Source: Eubacterium sp. CAG:252 (lineage in GTDB: Bacteria; Bacillota; Clostridia; Lachnospirales; Lachnospiraceae). Taken from it: DNA of 14,652 nt. A program made the translations under genes and the position numbers. Below, piece after piece: positions 1-7,782 of the stretch. Below the pieces are notes generated by a model that searched no databases, had not been told where the DNA came from, and worked only from the letters and a program-made list of their open reading frames with translations. The stretch's first letter is position 1, and every line of letters begins with the position of its first letter. The stretch lies in contig FR886242.1 of NCBI GenBank assembly GCA_000436535.1, positions 1 through 14,652 on the forward strand, read 5' to 3'.

Positions 1-999
1 AAGTTCAGACGTGCGGATGCTATGAAGAAGTACGAACAGGAACTTGCAGATGACATAGGTTACTGGAACTTTATACAGTATGAGTTCTACACACAGTGGA
101 ACCGCCTTAAAGAGTATGCTAATTCCAATGGTATAGAGATAATCGGCGATATTCCTATATATATGGGTTATGACAGCGTTGACGTGTGGGCTAATCAGGG
201 TGAATTCCAGCTTGATGAAAACCTTACGCCGGTAAAGGTTGCAGGTGTTCCACCAGATGCATTTTCAGATAAGGGTCAGAAGTGGGGCAACCCTCTGTAT
301 GACTGGGATAAGATGGAGTCTGATGGCTTCTTATGGTGGAGAAAGCGTATGAAGAACTCTGCCAGATTATATGATGTTATAAGAATAGACCATTTCCTTG
401 GAATTATAAAGTATTACACTATTCCTTATGATATGCCGGATGCAAGACAGGGCTCATATGAACAGGGACCGGGTCAGAAGCTTTTAGATGCAATCAATGA
501 GTCTATTGGTGATAAGAAGATTATAGCCGAAGACCTCGGAGTAAGTATTCCGGAGGTTGAGCAGGTGCTTGAACACAATAATTATCCGGGTATGAAGGTA
601 CTCGAGTTTGCTTTCGGCGGTGATAGGAAAAATCCTCACCTTCCATATAACTACACACGTAACTGCATATGTTATGGCGGAACCCACGACAACGAAACGC
701 TTCTTGGTTTCTTTAACGAAAGAAATGACGGCGAGTTAGGTTTTGCCTATGATTATCTTGATACAAGGGATAAGCACCGCATGGTTGATATGGTATTCAG
801 GGCAGCTTACTCAAGTGTTGCTGTTATTACTATATTTGCAGTGCAGGATATATTAAAGCTTGACAATGCAGCACGTATGAACTTCCCTTCCAGCCTTGGA
901 AACAACTGGAAGTGGCGTATGAAGAAGGGACAGCTGAACTGGGACCATCTTAATGCTATGAAATATTTAGCCAGCGTTTTCGACCGTGAAAGGAAATGA
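1..999 (+). CDS. malQ: 4-alpha-glucanotransferase (amylomaltase, GH77), 5'-truncated
   Basis: This enzyme transfers alpha-1,4-glucan segments between maltodextrins in cytoplasmic maltose, starch or glycogen metabolism. The reading frame is open from base 1, so the gene starts before the window; the first internal ATG at 22 is not the true start. The visible 332 codons carry the GH77 core: IGDIPIY and a GVPPDAFS-KGQKWGNPLYDW block, then RIDHF with the presumed nucleophile Asp at 388-390, AEDLG with the acid/base Glu at 529-531, and THDN with the third carboxylate Asp at 688-690. The C-terminal RMN-(x)n-GNNWKWR block that ends family members is present, followed by TGA at 997-999. Family length is about 490-510 aa, so about one third is missing upstream. 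Two terminator-like hairpins follow. Assignment is from family motifs and is firm; the maltodextrin context lies outside the window. Confidence 0.95.
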   Translation, partial: KFRRADAMKKYEQELADDIGYWNFIQYEFYTQWNRLKEYANSNGIEIIGDIPIYMGYDSVDVWANQGEFQLDENLTPVKVAGVPPDAFSDKGQKWGNPLYDWDKMESDGFLWWRKRMKNSARLYDVIRIDHFLGIIKYYTIPYDMPDARQGSYEQGPGQKLLDAINESIGDKKIIAEDLGVSIPEVEQVLEHNNYPGMKVLEFAFGGDRKNPHLPYNYTRNCICYGGTHDNETLLGFFNERNDGELGFAYDYLDTRDKHRMVDMVFRAAYSSVAVITIFAVQDILKLDNAARMNFPSSLGNNWKWRMKKGQLNWDHLNAMKYLASVFDRERK

Positions 1000-1061
1000 T
1001 ATGACTTTATGGTACTAAAGCACTATTTACGTTGTGACATAGATTGATGTAGTATTAAATA

Positions 1062-1078
1062 CAGAGCGAAAGGCTCTG
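1062..1078 (+). other. Small hairpin downstream of malQ
   Basis: CAGAGC (1062-1067) and GCTCTG (1073-1078) form a perfect 6-bp stem around a GAAAG loop. No T tract follows, so it is not a terminator by itself. It may be a 3'-end stabilising structure of the malQ mRNA or incidental. Confidence 0.35.
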
Positions 1079-1097
1079 ATAATTAAATATGATAAAG

Positions 1098-1121
1098 ACA
1101 GTGCACTGAGGCATTGTTTTT
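1098..1121 (+). terminator. Probable first intrinsic terminator of malQ
   Basis: ACAGTGC (1098-1104) pairs with GCATTGT (1111-1117), with one G-U pair and a 6-nt loop, and runs directly into a T tract (1117-1121). It is weaker than the hairpin just downstream; together they look like tandem terminators. Confidence 0.45.
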
Positions 1122-1128
1122 ATATATG

Positions 1129-1171
1129 AACCCCCGCATTCCTCTCCCGTTGTGCGGGGGTTTTCTTTTTT
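1129..1171 (+). terminator. Strong intrinsic terminator after malQ
   Basis: AACCCCCGCA (1129-1138) and TGCGGGGGTT (1153-1162) form a perfect 10-bp GC-rich stem with a 14-nt loop. The stem is followed by a T-rich tail (1161-1171, one C interruption). This separates the malQ unit from the amino-acid operon. Confidence 0.9.
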
Positions 1172-1330
1172 ATTATGATGAAAGTATCAGGTGTATGTTA
1201 AATTTTCCAAGATACTCTTAGTGTAGTTTCTTCAATATATGTATATAGTGCTATATTGCTGCTTATATATTTACATATTTCAGTACCTTTTCCCAACATA
1301 ATATTGCCTATTATATGCGTAGAAAATAAC

Positions 1331-1359
1331 TTGCTTTTATATCAGATATGTGCTACCAT
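1331..1359 (+). promoter_or_regulatory. Candidate sigma-A promoter of the ACT-hom-lysC operon
   Basis: TTGCTT (1331-1336), a 17-nt spacer and TACCAT (1354-1359) give an acceptable but weak match (TTG of the -35; TA..AT of the -10). The predicted start would be about 1366, inside the adjacent palindrome. It is chosen because nothing better lies between the malQ terminator and the ACT start. Confidence 0.3.
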
Positions 1360-1362
1360 TCT

Positions 1363-1377
1363 TTGTACCGAGTACAA
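1363..1377. promoter_or_regulatory. Palindromic operator-like site TTGTAC-CGA-GTACAA
   Basis: This is a perfect 6+6 bp inverted repeat with a 3-nt centre. It begins 4 nt downstream of the candidate -10 and about 74 nt before the ACT start codon. The position fits a repressor operator over the transcription start, but the binding protein is unknown and the RNA form would be a very small hairpin. Confidence 0.3.
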
Positions 1378-1450
1378 CTGTCTTCCTGTGAAACACACAA
1401 AAGACTTGAATATACCTGGTTACATTAAGTGTCCGGAAAGGCATAATAGA

Positions 1451-1900
1451 ATGAAAGATAATATTAAATATTATGTTGTTAAGCAGAAAGCCCTGCCAGA
1501 GGTGCTTTTAAAGGTAGCAGAAGCAAACAGGCTTATAGAGAATAAGAATATATCTATAGCCGATGCAACAGAAAAAGTTGGTATAAGCAGAAGCTCATAT
1601 TACAAGTATAAGGATGATATATTTCCGTTCAGGGATAATTCCAAGGGTAAGACGATTACATTTGTACTGTCAATGGATGATGAGCCTGGACTTTTATCGG
1701 TTGTGCTTAATAAAGTAGCTGAATTCAAGGCCAATATACTTACTATTCATCAGACTATCCCTGTAAATGGTATTGCATCACTTACTTTAAGTGTTGAGAT
1801 ACTTCCAACTACTGGTGATGCATCAATGATGATAGAAGAGATAGAACAGCTTTCAGGAGTAAGATACTTAAAGATATTAAGCAGTGATGCATCACTGTAA
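1451..1900 (+). CDS. ACT domain-containing protein, PheB / UPF0735 family
   Basis: A predicted 149-aa cytoplasmic protein. Residues about 33-55 (ISIADATEKVGISRSSYYKYK) look like a helix-turn-helix segment. Residues about 67-145 form an ACT domain with the typical DEPGLLSVVLNKVAEF start of the regulatory fold. This arrangement and length match PheB-type proteins (B. subtilis PheB, about 147 aa). Those are thought to sense amino acids, but their exact function is not settled. The ATG at 1451 is chosen because GGAAAGG (1435-1441) sits 9 nt upstream and the length then fits the family. It lies 85 nt before hom, a common neighbour pairing in clostridia, so a role in aspartate-family control is likely. 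That role is inferred from context, not shown. Confidence 0.85.
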   Translation: MKDNIKYYVVKQKALPEVLLKVAEANRLIENKNISIADATEKVGISRSSYYKYKDDIFPFRDNSKGKTITFVLSMDDEPGLLSVVLNKVAEFKANILTIHQTIPVNGIASLTLSVEILPTTGDASMMIEEIEQLSGVRYLKILSSDASL

Positions 1901-1985
1901 TATGATGTAAATTGTAGATGATATGGATTGCAACGCAATGCAGAAGTCTGTATACATCCTAATAATAAAATACATGGAGGATAAT

Positions 1986-3206
1986 ATGGCAAAAGTAGCA
2001 GTATTAGGTTATGGAACTGTCGGTTCTGGCGTTGTTGAGATACTTAACACTAACGCAGAATCAATATTAAAAAAAGCAGGTGAGTCTATAGAGGTTAAGA
2101 GTGTATTAGACTTAAGAGATTTTCCGGGTGACCCTGTTCAGGAAAAGATAGTACACGATATAGACCTTATTATAAATGATGATGAGATAGATGTTGTCGT
2201 TGAGGTTATGGGCGGTGTTGAACCGGCATTTACATTTGTTAAAAGAGCGCTTGAAGCAGGAAAGAGCGTATGTACTTCTAACAAGGCACTTGTTGCAGCA
2301 CACGGAGCAGAGCTTCTTGCCATGGCAAAAAAGCGCAGCTTAAACTTTATGTTTGAGGCATCTGTAGGCGGCGGAATTCCTATTATCAGACCACTTAATC
2401 AGGCTCTTACAGCAGATGAGATTACTAAGATTACAGGTATTATGAACGGAACAACTAACTACATTCTCACAAAGATGAGCAATGAGGGAAGTTCATATCA
2501 GGAAGTGTTAAAGGAAGCGCAGGAGCTTGGATATGCAGAGCGTAATCCTGAGGCAGATGTTGAAGGATATGATGCATGCAGAAAGATAGCTATTCTTACA
2601 TCACTTGCAGGCGGCAAGACTGTGAACTTTGAAGAGATTACAACAGAGGGTATCACAAAGATATCAAACGAAGACTTCAAGTATGCAGAAAAGATGGGCT
2701 GTGTTATCAAGCTTTTAGCTACAAGCTACAGAAAAGACGGAAAGGTGTATGCAATAACTTCACCATTCCTTATTGATACAACACATCCATTGTATAATGT
2801 CAATGGAGTTCTTAACGGAATATATGTTAATGGTAATATGGTTGGTGACGTTATGTTCTTTGGTGCAGGAGCAGGAAAGCTTCCTACAGCAAGTGCGGTA
2901 GTCGGCGATATAATCGACTGCGTTAAGCATAAAGGAACTAATGTTATGGTAATCTGGGATGATGAGAAGCTCACACTTGCAGATACAAGCGAGGAAGAGA
3001 GAAGATTTTTCGTAAGAGTTCCTGCTGATGTGACAGAAGCTACAGTTAAAGAGCTTTTCGGCGATGTCAATGTAGTTAAGGCAGACGGTCTTGATAACGA
3101 GTATGGCTTTGTGACAGGCATTATGACAGAAGGAAAGTTTGCAGAGGCAGCAGCTAAGGTAAATGTTATCTCAAGAATAAGAATAGATGATACTAAGCTT
3201 GGTTAA
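1986..3206 (+). CDS. hom: Homoserine dehydrogenase
   Basis: The enzyme reduces aspartate-4-semialdehyde to homoserine with NAD(P)H (EC 1.1.1.3), the branch to threonine and methionine. The predicted protein is 406 aa. An N-terminal Rossmann fold carries GYGTVGSG (residues 8-15). SNKAL follows with the conserved Lys100, then EASVGGGIP (124-132), NGTTNY (154-159) and the substrate-binding ADVEGYDACRK block (190-200, ending in the presumed catalytic Lys200). GAGAGKLPTASAVVGDI (293-309) closes the catalytic core. Residues about 320-406 form an ACT-like C-terminal regulatory region. ATG 1986 is preferred: GGAGG (1976-1980) is 5 nt upstream and the protein then begins directly with the beta strand before the GxGxxG loop. 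The open frame extends to 1923, but those codons are not family-like. It sits between the ACT protein (85 nt) and lysC (36 nt). Confidence 0.95.
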   Translation: MAKVAVLGYGTVGSGVVEILNTNAESILKKAGESIEVKSVLDLRDFPGDPVQEKIVHDIDLIINDDEIDVVVEVMGGVEPAFTFVKRALEAGKSVCTSNKALVAAHGAELLAMAKKRSLNFMFEASVGGGIPIIRPLNQALTADEITKITGIMNGTTNYILTKMSNEGSSYQEVLKEAQELGYAERNPEADVEGYDACRKIAILTSLAGGKTVNFEEITTEGITKISNEDFKYAEKMGCVIKLLATSYRKDGKVYAITSPFLIDTTHPLYNVNGVLNGIYVNGNMVGDVMFFGAGAGKLPTASAVVGDIIDCVKHKGTNVMVIWDDEKLTLADTSEEERRFFVRVPADVTEATVKELFGDVNVVKADGLDNEYGFVTGIMTEGKFAEAAAKVNVISRIRIDDTKLG

Positions 3207-3242
3207 TAAAATAACAATAAATATGAGGAAAGGTAAAAAGTA

Positions 3243-4559
3243 ATGGTAAAAGTAGTTAAGTTCGGTGGAAGTTCACTTGCAAGTGCAGAACAGTTTAAGA
3301 AGGTTGGAAACATAATAAGAGCAGAAGAGAGCAGAAGATTCGTTGTTCCTTCAGCACCGGGAAAGAGATTTCCAGAGGATACAAAAGTTACAGATATGCT
3401 TTATAAGTGCTATGCAGAGGCAGAAGCAGGTAAGAACTTTGACAAGCAGTTAAAGGCTATAGAGGAAAGATACAACGAGATTATAAAGGGTCTTAGCTTA
3501 AAGCTTTCATTAAAGGAGCAGTTTGAAACAATTAAGAAGAATTTTGAAGCAAAGGCTGGTACAGACTATGCAGCTTCAAGAGGTGAGTACCTCAATGGTA
3601 TAATTATGGCTAATTATCTTGGTTATGAGTTCATAGATGCAGCTACAGTTATATGCTTTGATGCCAACGGTGAATTCGATGGCGAAAAGACTAATCAGGT
3701 TATGCAGGACAGATTAGCCAATGTAAAGGCAGCGGTTATTCCGGGCTTCTACGGTGCTATGCCAAACGGTGCTGTAAAGACATTTTCAAGAGGCGGTTCA
3801 GATGTGACAGGTTCAATCGTAGCAAGAGCTATAAAGGCTGATGTATACGAGAACTGGACAGATGTATCTGGTTTCCTTGCGGCAGACCCAAGAATAGTAG
3901 ATAATCCAAGACCAATCGAGATTATCACATATAAGGAATTAAGAGAGCTTTCATATATGGGTGCAACTGTTCTTCATGAATCAGCAATATTCCCTGTAAG
4001 AAAGGAAGGAATTCCAATCAATATCCGTAATACTAATGCACCACAGGATAAGGGTACTATGATTGTTGAAACAACATGTAACAGGCCTGACTGCATTATA
4101 ACAGGTATTGCAGGTAAGAAGGGATTTGTATCTATTACAATCGATAAGGATATGATGAATTCCGAGATAGGATTTGGAAGAAAGGTGCTTCAGGTATTCG
4201 AGGACAATGGAATATCATTCGAGCATATGCCATCTGGTATAGATACTATGACAGTATTTGTCCATCAGGATGAATTCGTTGAGAAAGAGCAGAAGGTTTT
4301 AGCAGAGCTTCACAGAGCAGTTAATCCAGACACAATAGAGCTTGAGTCAGACCTTGCACTTATCGCTGTTGTAGGAAGAAGCATGAGAAATAACTCAGGA
4401 CTTGCAGGCAACATATTCTCAGCACTTGCAAAGTCTAAGATAAACATAAAGATGATTGACCAGGGTTCAAGTGAGCTCAACATAATCATCGGCGTAAGAA
4501 ACAGATACTTTGAGGATGCTATAAGAACAATCTACGGAGTATTTGTTCCGGAAGCATAG
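3243..4559 (+). CDS. lysC: Aspartate kinase (monofunctional, YclM/aspartokinase III type)
   Basis: The enzyme phosphorylates aspartate to 4-phosphoaspartate, the entry step to lysine, threonine and methionine (EC 2.7.2.4). The 438-aa product starts with the kinase signature KFGGSS (6-11), then PSAPGKR (36-42), SRGGSD (182-187) and the WTDVSGFLAADPR block (205-217) of amino-acid kinases. Two C-terminal ACT domains (about 295-360 and 370-436) are the expected lysine/threonine sensing part. Length and the APGKR variant suit the YclM-like class rather than the bifunctional ThrA type. The start is supported by GAGGAAAGG (3225-3233). It is 36 nt behind hom, so the two are almost certainly co-transcribed, coupling the first and third pathway steps. 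The intermediate gene asd is not in the window. A terminator follows. The symbol is generic for aspartokinase. Confidence 0.95.
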   Translation: MVKVVKFGGSSLASAEQFKKVGNIIRAEESRRFVVPSAPGKRFPEDTKVTDMLYKCYAEAEAGKNFDKQLKAIEERYNEIIKGLSLKLSLKEQFETIKKNFEAKAGTDYAASRGEYLNGIIMANYLGYEFIDAATVICFDANGEFDGEKTNQVMQDRLANVKAAVIPGFYGAMPNGAVKTFSRGGSDVTGSIVARAIKADVYENWTDVSGFLAADPRIVDNPRPIEIITYKELRELSYMGATVLHESAIFPVRKEGIPINIRNTNAPQDKGTMIVETTCNRPDCIITGIAGKKGFVSITIDKDMMNSEIGFGRKVLQVFEDNGISFEHMPSGIDTMTVFVHQDEFVEKEQKVLAELHRAVNPDTIELESDLALIAVVGRSMRNNSGLAGNIFSALAKSKINIKMIDQGSSELNIIIGVRNRYFEDAIRTIYGVFVPEA

Positions 4560-4586
4560 TGTATGATAACAGGGTCAAAAAGGTTT

Positions 4587-4621
4587 AAACCCATATGAGC
4601 TTGCTCATAGTTAGGTTTTTT
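4587..4621 (+). terminator. Intrinsic terminator after lysC
   Basis: TATGAGC (4594-4600) and GCTCATA (4603-4609) form a 7-bp stem with a 2-nt loop. It is extended across an internal loop by AAACC (4587-4591) / GGTTT (4614-4618) and followed by a run of T (4616-4621). It ends the ACT-hom-lysC operon 28 nt after lysC. Confidence 0.65.
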
Positions 4622-4700
4622 GGGTACATATAACAAGGGCTATCTGGTGTTGTAAGGTGAAAAACACAGTACAGCCGGATGGAAAGACGGGGGAAGGCTT

Positions 4701-5195
4701 ATGAAGGAAGCAAAGAATGAACTTATGCAGTTTGTGGCAGGTATTGTTATGCTTGCAGTAGGACTGTACATACTTTCACAGAAGGTTATTGTATTTTCAG
4801 GATATGGTGGATTTTTCTCATTTGGCGGAGGAAGATTTTCATCTGGACTGATTATAGTTCCACTTATTATTGGAATTATATGGATGTTTACAACTGGTGC
4901 GAACTTTGCATCAAAGGTGTTCACAGCATTTTCGGTACTTCTTATAATAGTATCAGTCATAATGTCAACACATATTCATCTTAGTTCAATGACTTTATAC
5001 GAATGGATATTACTTCTTGTACTTATATTCGGTGGTGCCGGACTTGTAGCAAAGGTGCTTTTTGCAAGCAGCGCATCTGATGACAAGAAGAAAAAGTCAT
5101 CACGCAAGGGCAAAGGTGACGACATTGACAGCTCATTTTCAAGTGTAAAAAACATTGATGATGAACTTGAGCAGATGAAGAAAAATATTAAATAA
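4701..5195 (+). CDS. Hypothetical four-helix membrane protein with charged C-terminal tail
   Basis: A predicted 164-aa protein that I do not recognise. Hydrophobic segments at about 9-26, 49-65, 71-90 and 100-121 suggest four membrane helices. The loop between helices 1 and 2 (about 33-48) is rich in Gly and Phe (GYGGFFSFGGGRFS). After residue 124 the tail becomes strongly charged, with a lysine cluster (DDKKKKSSRKGKG) followed by a probably helical acidic/basic end, so it is likely cytoplasmic. The start is supported by GGGGGAAGG (4689-4697) close upstream. It stands alone, between the lysC terminator and a strong terminator of its own, so it is probably a monocistronic unit. I found no convincing promoter in the 80 bp upstream. 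Coding is well supported by length, ribosome binding site and codon use like its neighbours; function is unknown. Confidence 0.8.
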   Translation: MKEAKNELMQFVAGIVMLAVGLYILSQKVIVFSGYGGFFSFGGGRFSSGLIIVPLIIGIIWMFTTGANFASKVFTAFSVLLIIVSVIMSTHIHLSSMTLYEWILLLVLIFGGAGLVAKVLFASSASDDKKKKSSRKGKGDDIDSSFSSVKNIDDELEQMKKNIK

Positions 5196-5215
5196 CAGGT
5201 TTTACATAAGCTGGC

Positions 5216-5268
5216 AACAGGGAGAATTCACTTACATCAACTGTATGTGTGAATTCTCCCTTGTTTTA
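5216..5268 (+). terminator. Strong intrinsic terminator after the membrane protein gene
   Basis: AGGGAGAATTCAC (5219-5231) and GTGAATTCTCCCT (5249-5261) form a perfect 13-bp stem. It can extend outward past one bulge (AAC 5216-5218 / GTT 5263-5265), and ACAT/ATGT pairing is possible in the loop. The T tail is short (GTTTTA, 5263-5268). It isolates the upstream gene from the tex promoter. Confidence 0.85.
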
Positions 5269-5359
5269 TAAATGCTTCTGTCAGGATAGGCGCATTGTAT
5301 GCTTGACAGTAGATGATAATATCCATATCTGGCAGAATTACATAGCAGTGAACAGTAAC

Positions 5360-5388
5360 TTGATAATAAAGTCCGCAGTTGTTATAAT
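5360..5388 (+). promoter_or_regulatory. Sigma-A type promoter of tex
   Basis: TTGATA (5360-5365), exactly 17 nt, then consensus TATAAT (5383-5388). Transcription would begin near 5395, giving a leader of about 33 nt before the tex ATG at 5428. It is a strong candidate for driving tex and the genes behind it through rimI. Confidence 0.8.
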
Positions 5389-5427
5389 AAAGTATTGATA
5401 AAAAAGTAATAGAAATGGAGTTTTACA

Positions 5428-7761
5428 ATGGATATTATTAAAAAGATTGCAGAAGAGTTAAGTGTTAAGACATCGCAGGTTGATGCAGCAGTAAAGCTCA
5501 TAGATGAGGGCTGCACAATACCGTTCATAGCACGATACAGAAAGGAAGTCACAGGGGCTTTAAATGATGAACAGCTCCGTGAATTAGATGACAGACTTAA
5601 GTATCTGCGTAATCTTGAAGATAGAAAAACACAGGTTATTGCAAGCATAGAAGAGCAGGGCAAGCTTACAGATGAGCTTAAGGAGCAGATTATGGCAGCC
5701 CAGACTATGGTGCTTGTAGAAGACCTTTACAGACCATATAAGCAGAAGAGAAGAACAAGGGCGACTATAGCAAAGGAGAAGGGGCTTGAGCCTCTTGCTG
5801 AGTACATTATGAAGCAGGATGCAGAGAGTGACATTCTCACAGAGGCAGCAAAGTACATATTAGAAGAAGAGGGAAAGGAAGTAAAGAGTGCAGAGGATGC
5901 AGCTGCAGGTGCGCTTGATATTATAGCTGAACAGATATCAGATGTTGCTGATTACAGAACATATATAAGAGATATAACATTTAAAGAGGGAAAGATAGTC
6001 GTAGCAGCAAAGGATGCAGAGGCAGAGTCTGTATATGAGAACTACTACGACTACAACGAAGCCATAGCATCTATTCCGGGACACAGAATACTTGCTATTA
6101 ACCGTGGTGAGAATGAAAAGTTCCTCACAGTAAAGGTGGAAGCACCAGAGGATAGAGTGTTAAGATACCTTGCAAAGCAGATAATCAAGGACGATAACGA
6201 GTATACAACACCTTATCTTACAGAGTGCATAAAGGATGCCTACAACAGACTTATAGCACCGGCTATAGAAAGAGAAATAAGAAATACACTTACAGAAACA
6301 GCAGAAGACGGCGCTATAAAGGTATTTGGCAAGAACCTTGAGCAGCTTCTTTTACAGCCACCTATAGCTGGAAAAGTAGTTCTTGGATGGGACCCGGGCT
6401 TTAGAAACGGCTGTAAGCTTGCTATAGTCGATGCTACAGGAAAAGTACTCGCAACAAAGGTTGTGTACCCTACAGAGCCATTTAACAAGGTTGAGGAAAC
6501 TAAGAAGATAGTTGCAGACCTCATAAAGAAGTACAATGTCAATCTTATATCCTGCGGTAACGGAACGGCGTCAAGAGAGTCAGAACAGATTATATCTGAT
6601 ATGATAAAGGAATATAACCTTACTGATGTAGACTATGTCATAACTAATGAGGCAGGGGCATCCGTATATTCAGCAAGTAAGCTTGCAACAGAGGAATTCC
6701 CTGACTTTGATGTAAATCAGAGAAGTGCAGTATCTATAGCAAGAAGAGTGCAGGACCCACTTGCAGAGCTTGTTAAGATAGACCCTAAGTCAATCGGTGT
6801 AGGCCAGTACCAGCACGATATGAACCAGAAGAAGTTAAGCGAAACACTTGGCGGAGTTGTAGAAGACAGTGTTAATAAAGTAGGTGTAGACCTTAACACA
6901 GCTTCGGCTTCACTTCTTGAATATATATCAGGCATATCAAAAACTGTTGCAAAGAATATTATTGATTACAGGGAAACTAACGGAAGATTTACTAACAGAA
7001 AGCAGCTTCTTAAGGTTGCAAAGTTAGGTCCAAAGGCGTTTGAGCAGTGCGCAGGCTTTATGAGAATAACTGGCGGTGACAATCCTCTGGATGCTACAAG
7101 CGTGCATCCGGAGAGCTATGATGCGGCTAAGAAGCTTTTAGAGGTTATGGGCTGTGATATAGAGTCAATAAGTTCAGGAGAGCTTATAGGACTTAAGTCT
7201 AAGATAGAAGATATGAGCAGGCTTGCCGATGAACTTGGCATAGGTACAATAACACTTGAAGATATAGTAAAAGAGCTTGAAAAGCCGGGAAGAGACCCAA
7301 GAGATGAGATGCCTAAGCCAATATTAAGAAAAGACGTGCTTGATATGAAAGACCTTACACCGGGGATGATACTTAAGGGTACAGTAAGAAATGTAATTGA
7401 CTTTGGCGCATTTGTTGATATCGGAGTTCATCAGGATGGACTTGTACATATATCACAGATGAGTGCAGAAAGAAGAGTTGAGCATCCGCTTGATGTTGTC
7501 AGCGTAGGTGATATCGTAGATGTCAGAGTTATAGATGTAGATGCTAATAAGGGCAGAATATCATTATCAATGATACTTGATGAGAAGGCGGCAGCCAACA
7601 GAGGACGAAAGAACGCTGAGGGTGGCGATAAGAACAATAAAAAGTACAGCGGTAATAACAAAAACACAAGAGATAACAATAATTCAGACAGAAACCATAA
7701 CAGAAGAAAGAATAAGCAGCAGGGACTTAACTTAAGAGGCTTAGAGAAGTTTATGCACTAA
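5428..7761 (+). CDS. tex: Tex-family S1 RNA-binding / transcription accessory protein
   Basis: Tex proteins are conserved cytoplasmic nucleic-acid-binding proteins linked to transcription and RNA handling; the exact role differs by species. The 777-aa product shows the family order: an N-terminal helical Tex_N region (about 1-190, with CTIPFIARYRKE at 29-40), a YqgF/RNase H-like domain starting VVLGWDPGFRNG (317-328), a tandem HhH region (about 487-550, DLNTASASLLEYISGI then GPKAFEQCAGFMRI) and an S1 domain (about 642-715, GMILKGTVRNVIDFGAFVDIG). Beyond residue 720 is a low-complexity tail rich in Asn, Lys and Arg, probably disordered and RNA-contacting; many homologues end nearer 720. The start follows TGGAG (5416-5420) at 7 nt. 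It is headed by a near-consensus promoter and followed after 21 nt by the next gene. Confidence 0.95.
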   Translation: MDIIKKIAEELSVKTSQVDAAVKLIDEGCTIPFIARYRKEVTGALNDEQLRELDDRLKYLRNLEDRKTQVIASIEEQGKLTDELKEQIMAAQTMVLVEDLYRPYKQKRRTRATIAKEKGLEPLAEYIMKQDAESDILTEAAKYILEEEGKEVKSAEDAAAGALDIIAEQISDVADYRTYIRDITFKEGKIVVAAKDAEAESVYENYYDYNEAIASIPGHRILAINRGENEKFLTVKVEAPEDRVLRYLAKQIIKDDNEYTTPYLTECIKDAYNRLIAPAIEREIRNTLTETAEDGAIKVFGKNLEQLLLQPPIAGKVVLGWDPGFRNGCKLAIVDATGKVLATKVVYPTEPFNKVEETKKIVADLIKKYNVNLISCGNGTASRESEQIISDMIKEYNLTDVDYVITNEAGASVYSASKLATEEFPDFDVNQRSAVSIARRVQDPLAELVKIDPKSIGVGQYQHDMNQKKLSETLGGVVEDSVNKVGVDLNTASASLLEYISGISKTVAKNIIDYRETNGRFTNRKQLLKVAKLGPKAFEQCAGFMRITGGDNPLDATSVHPESYDAAKKLLEVMGCDIESISSGELIGLKSKIEDMSRLADELGIGTITLEDIVKELEKPGRDPRDEMPKPILRKDVLDMKDLTPGMILKGTVRNVIDFGAFVDIGVHQDGLVHISQMSAERRVEHPLDVVSVGDIVDVRVIDVDANKGRISLSMILDEKAAANRGRKNAEGGDKNNKKYSGNNKNTRDNNNSDRNHNRRKNKQQGLNLRGLEKFMH

Positions 7762-7782
7762 ACAGAAAGGCAGGTTAATGGG

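Larger units (their letters stand above)
1172..1450 (+). other. Long untranslated leader / intergenic region before the ACT-hom-lysC operon
   Basis: The frame of the ACT protein stays open upstream to about 1256, but those 65 extra codons resemble no family member and lack a ribosome binding site at their start, so I treat them as non-coding. The region contains a weak inverted repeat (AGTATC 1183-1188 / GATACT 1211-1216), a candidate promoter (1331-1359) and a perfect palindromic site (1363-1377), listed separately. I do not recognise a T-box, lysine or SAM riboswitch in it. Confidence 0.5.

Noticed and set aside
1256..1450. N-terminal extension of the ACT protein (65 extra codons)
   Set aside because: The extension has no ribosome binding site at its start and no similarity to PheB-type proteins. 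ATG 1451 has a good GGAAAGG site and gives the family length.
1923..1985. Upstream extension of hom and the small ATTGC-AAC-GCAAT hairpin (1927-1939)
   Set aside because: The GGAGG site at 1976-1980 places the start at 1986. The hairpin is only 5 bp with no T tract, so neither a longer protein nor a terminator is supported.
4594..4612. TTGCTCATAGTTA in the lysC terminator resembling the element end TTTGCTCATTTATAGTTA
   Set aside because: The likeness is short, falls within a self-complementary hairpin arm and lacks the second end; it is probably chance.
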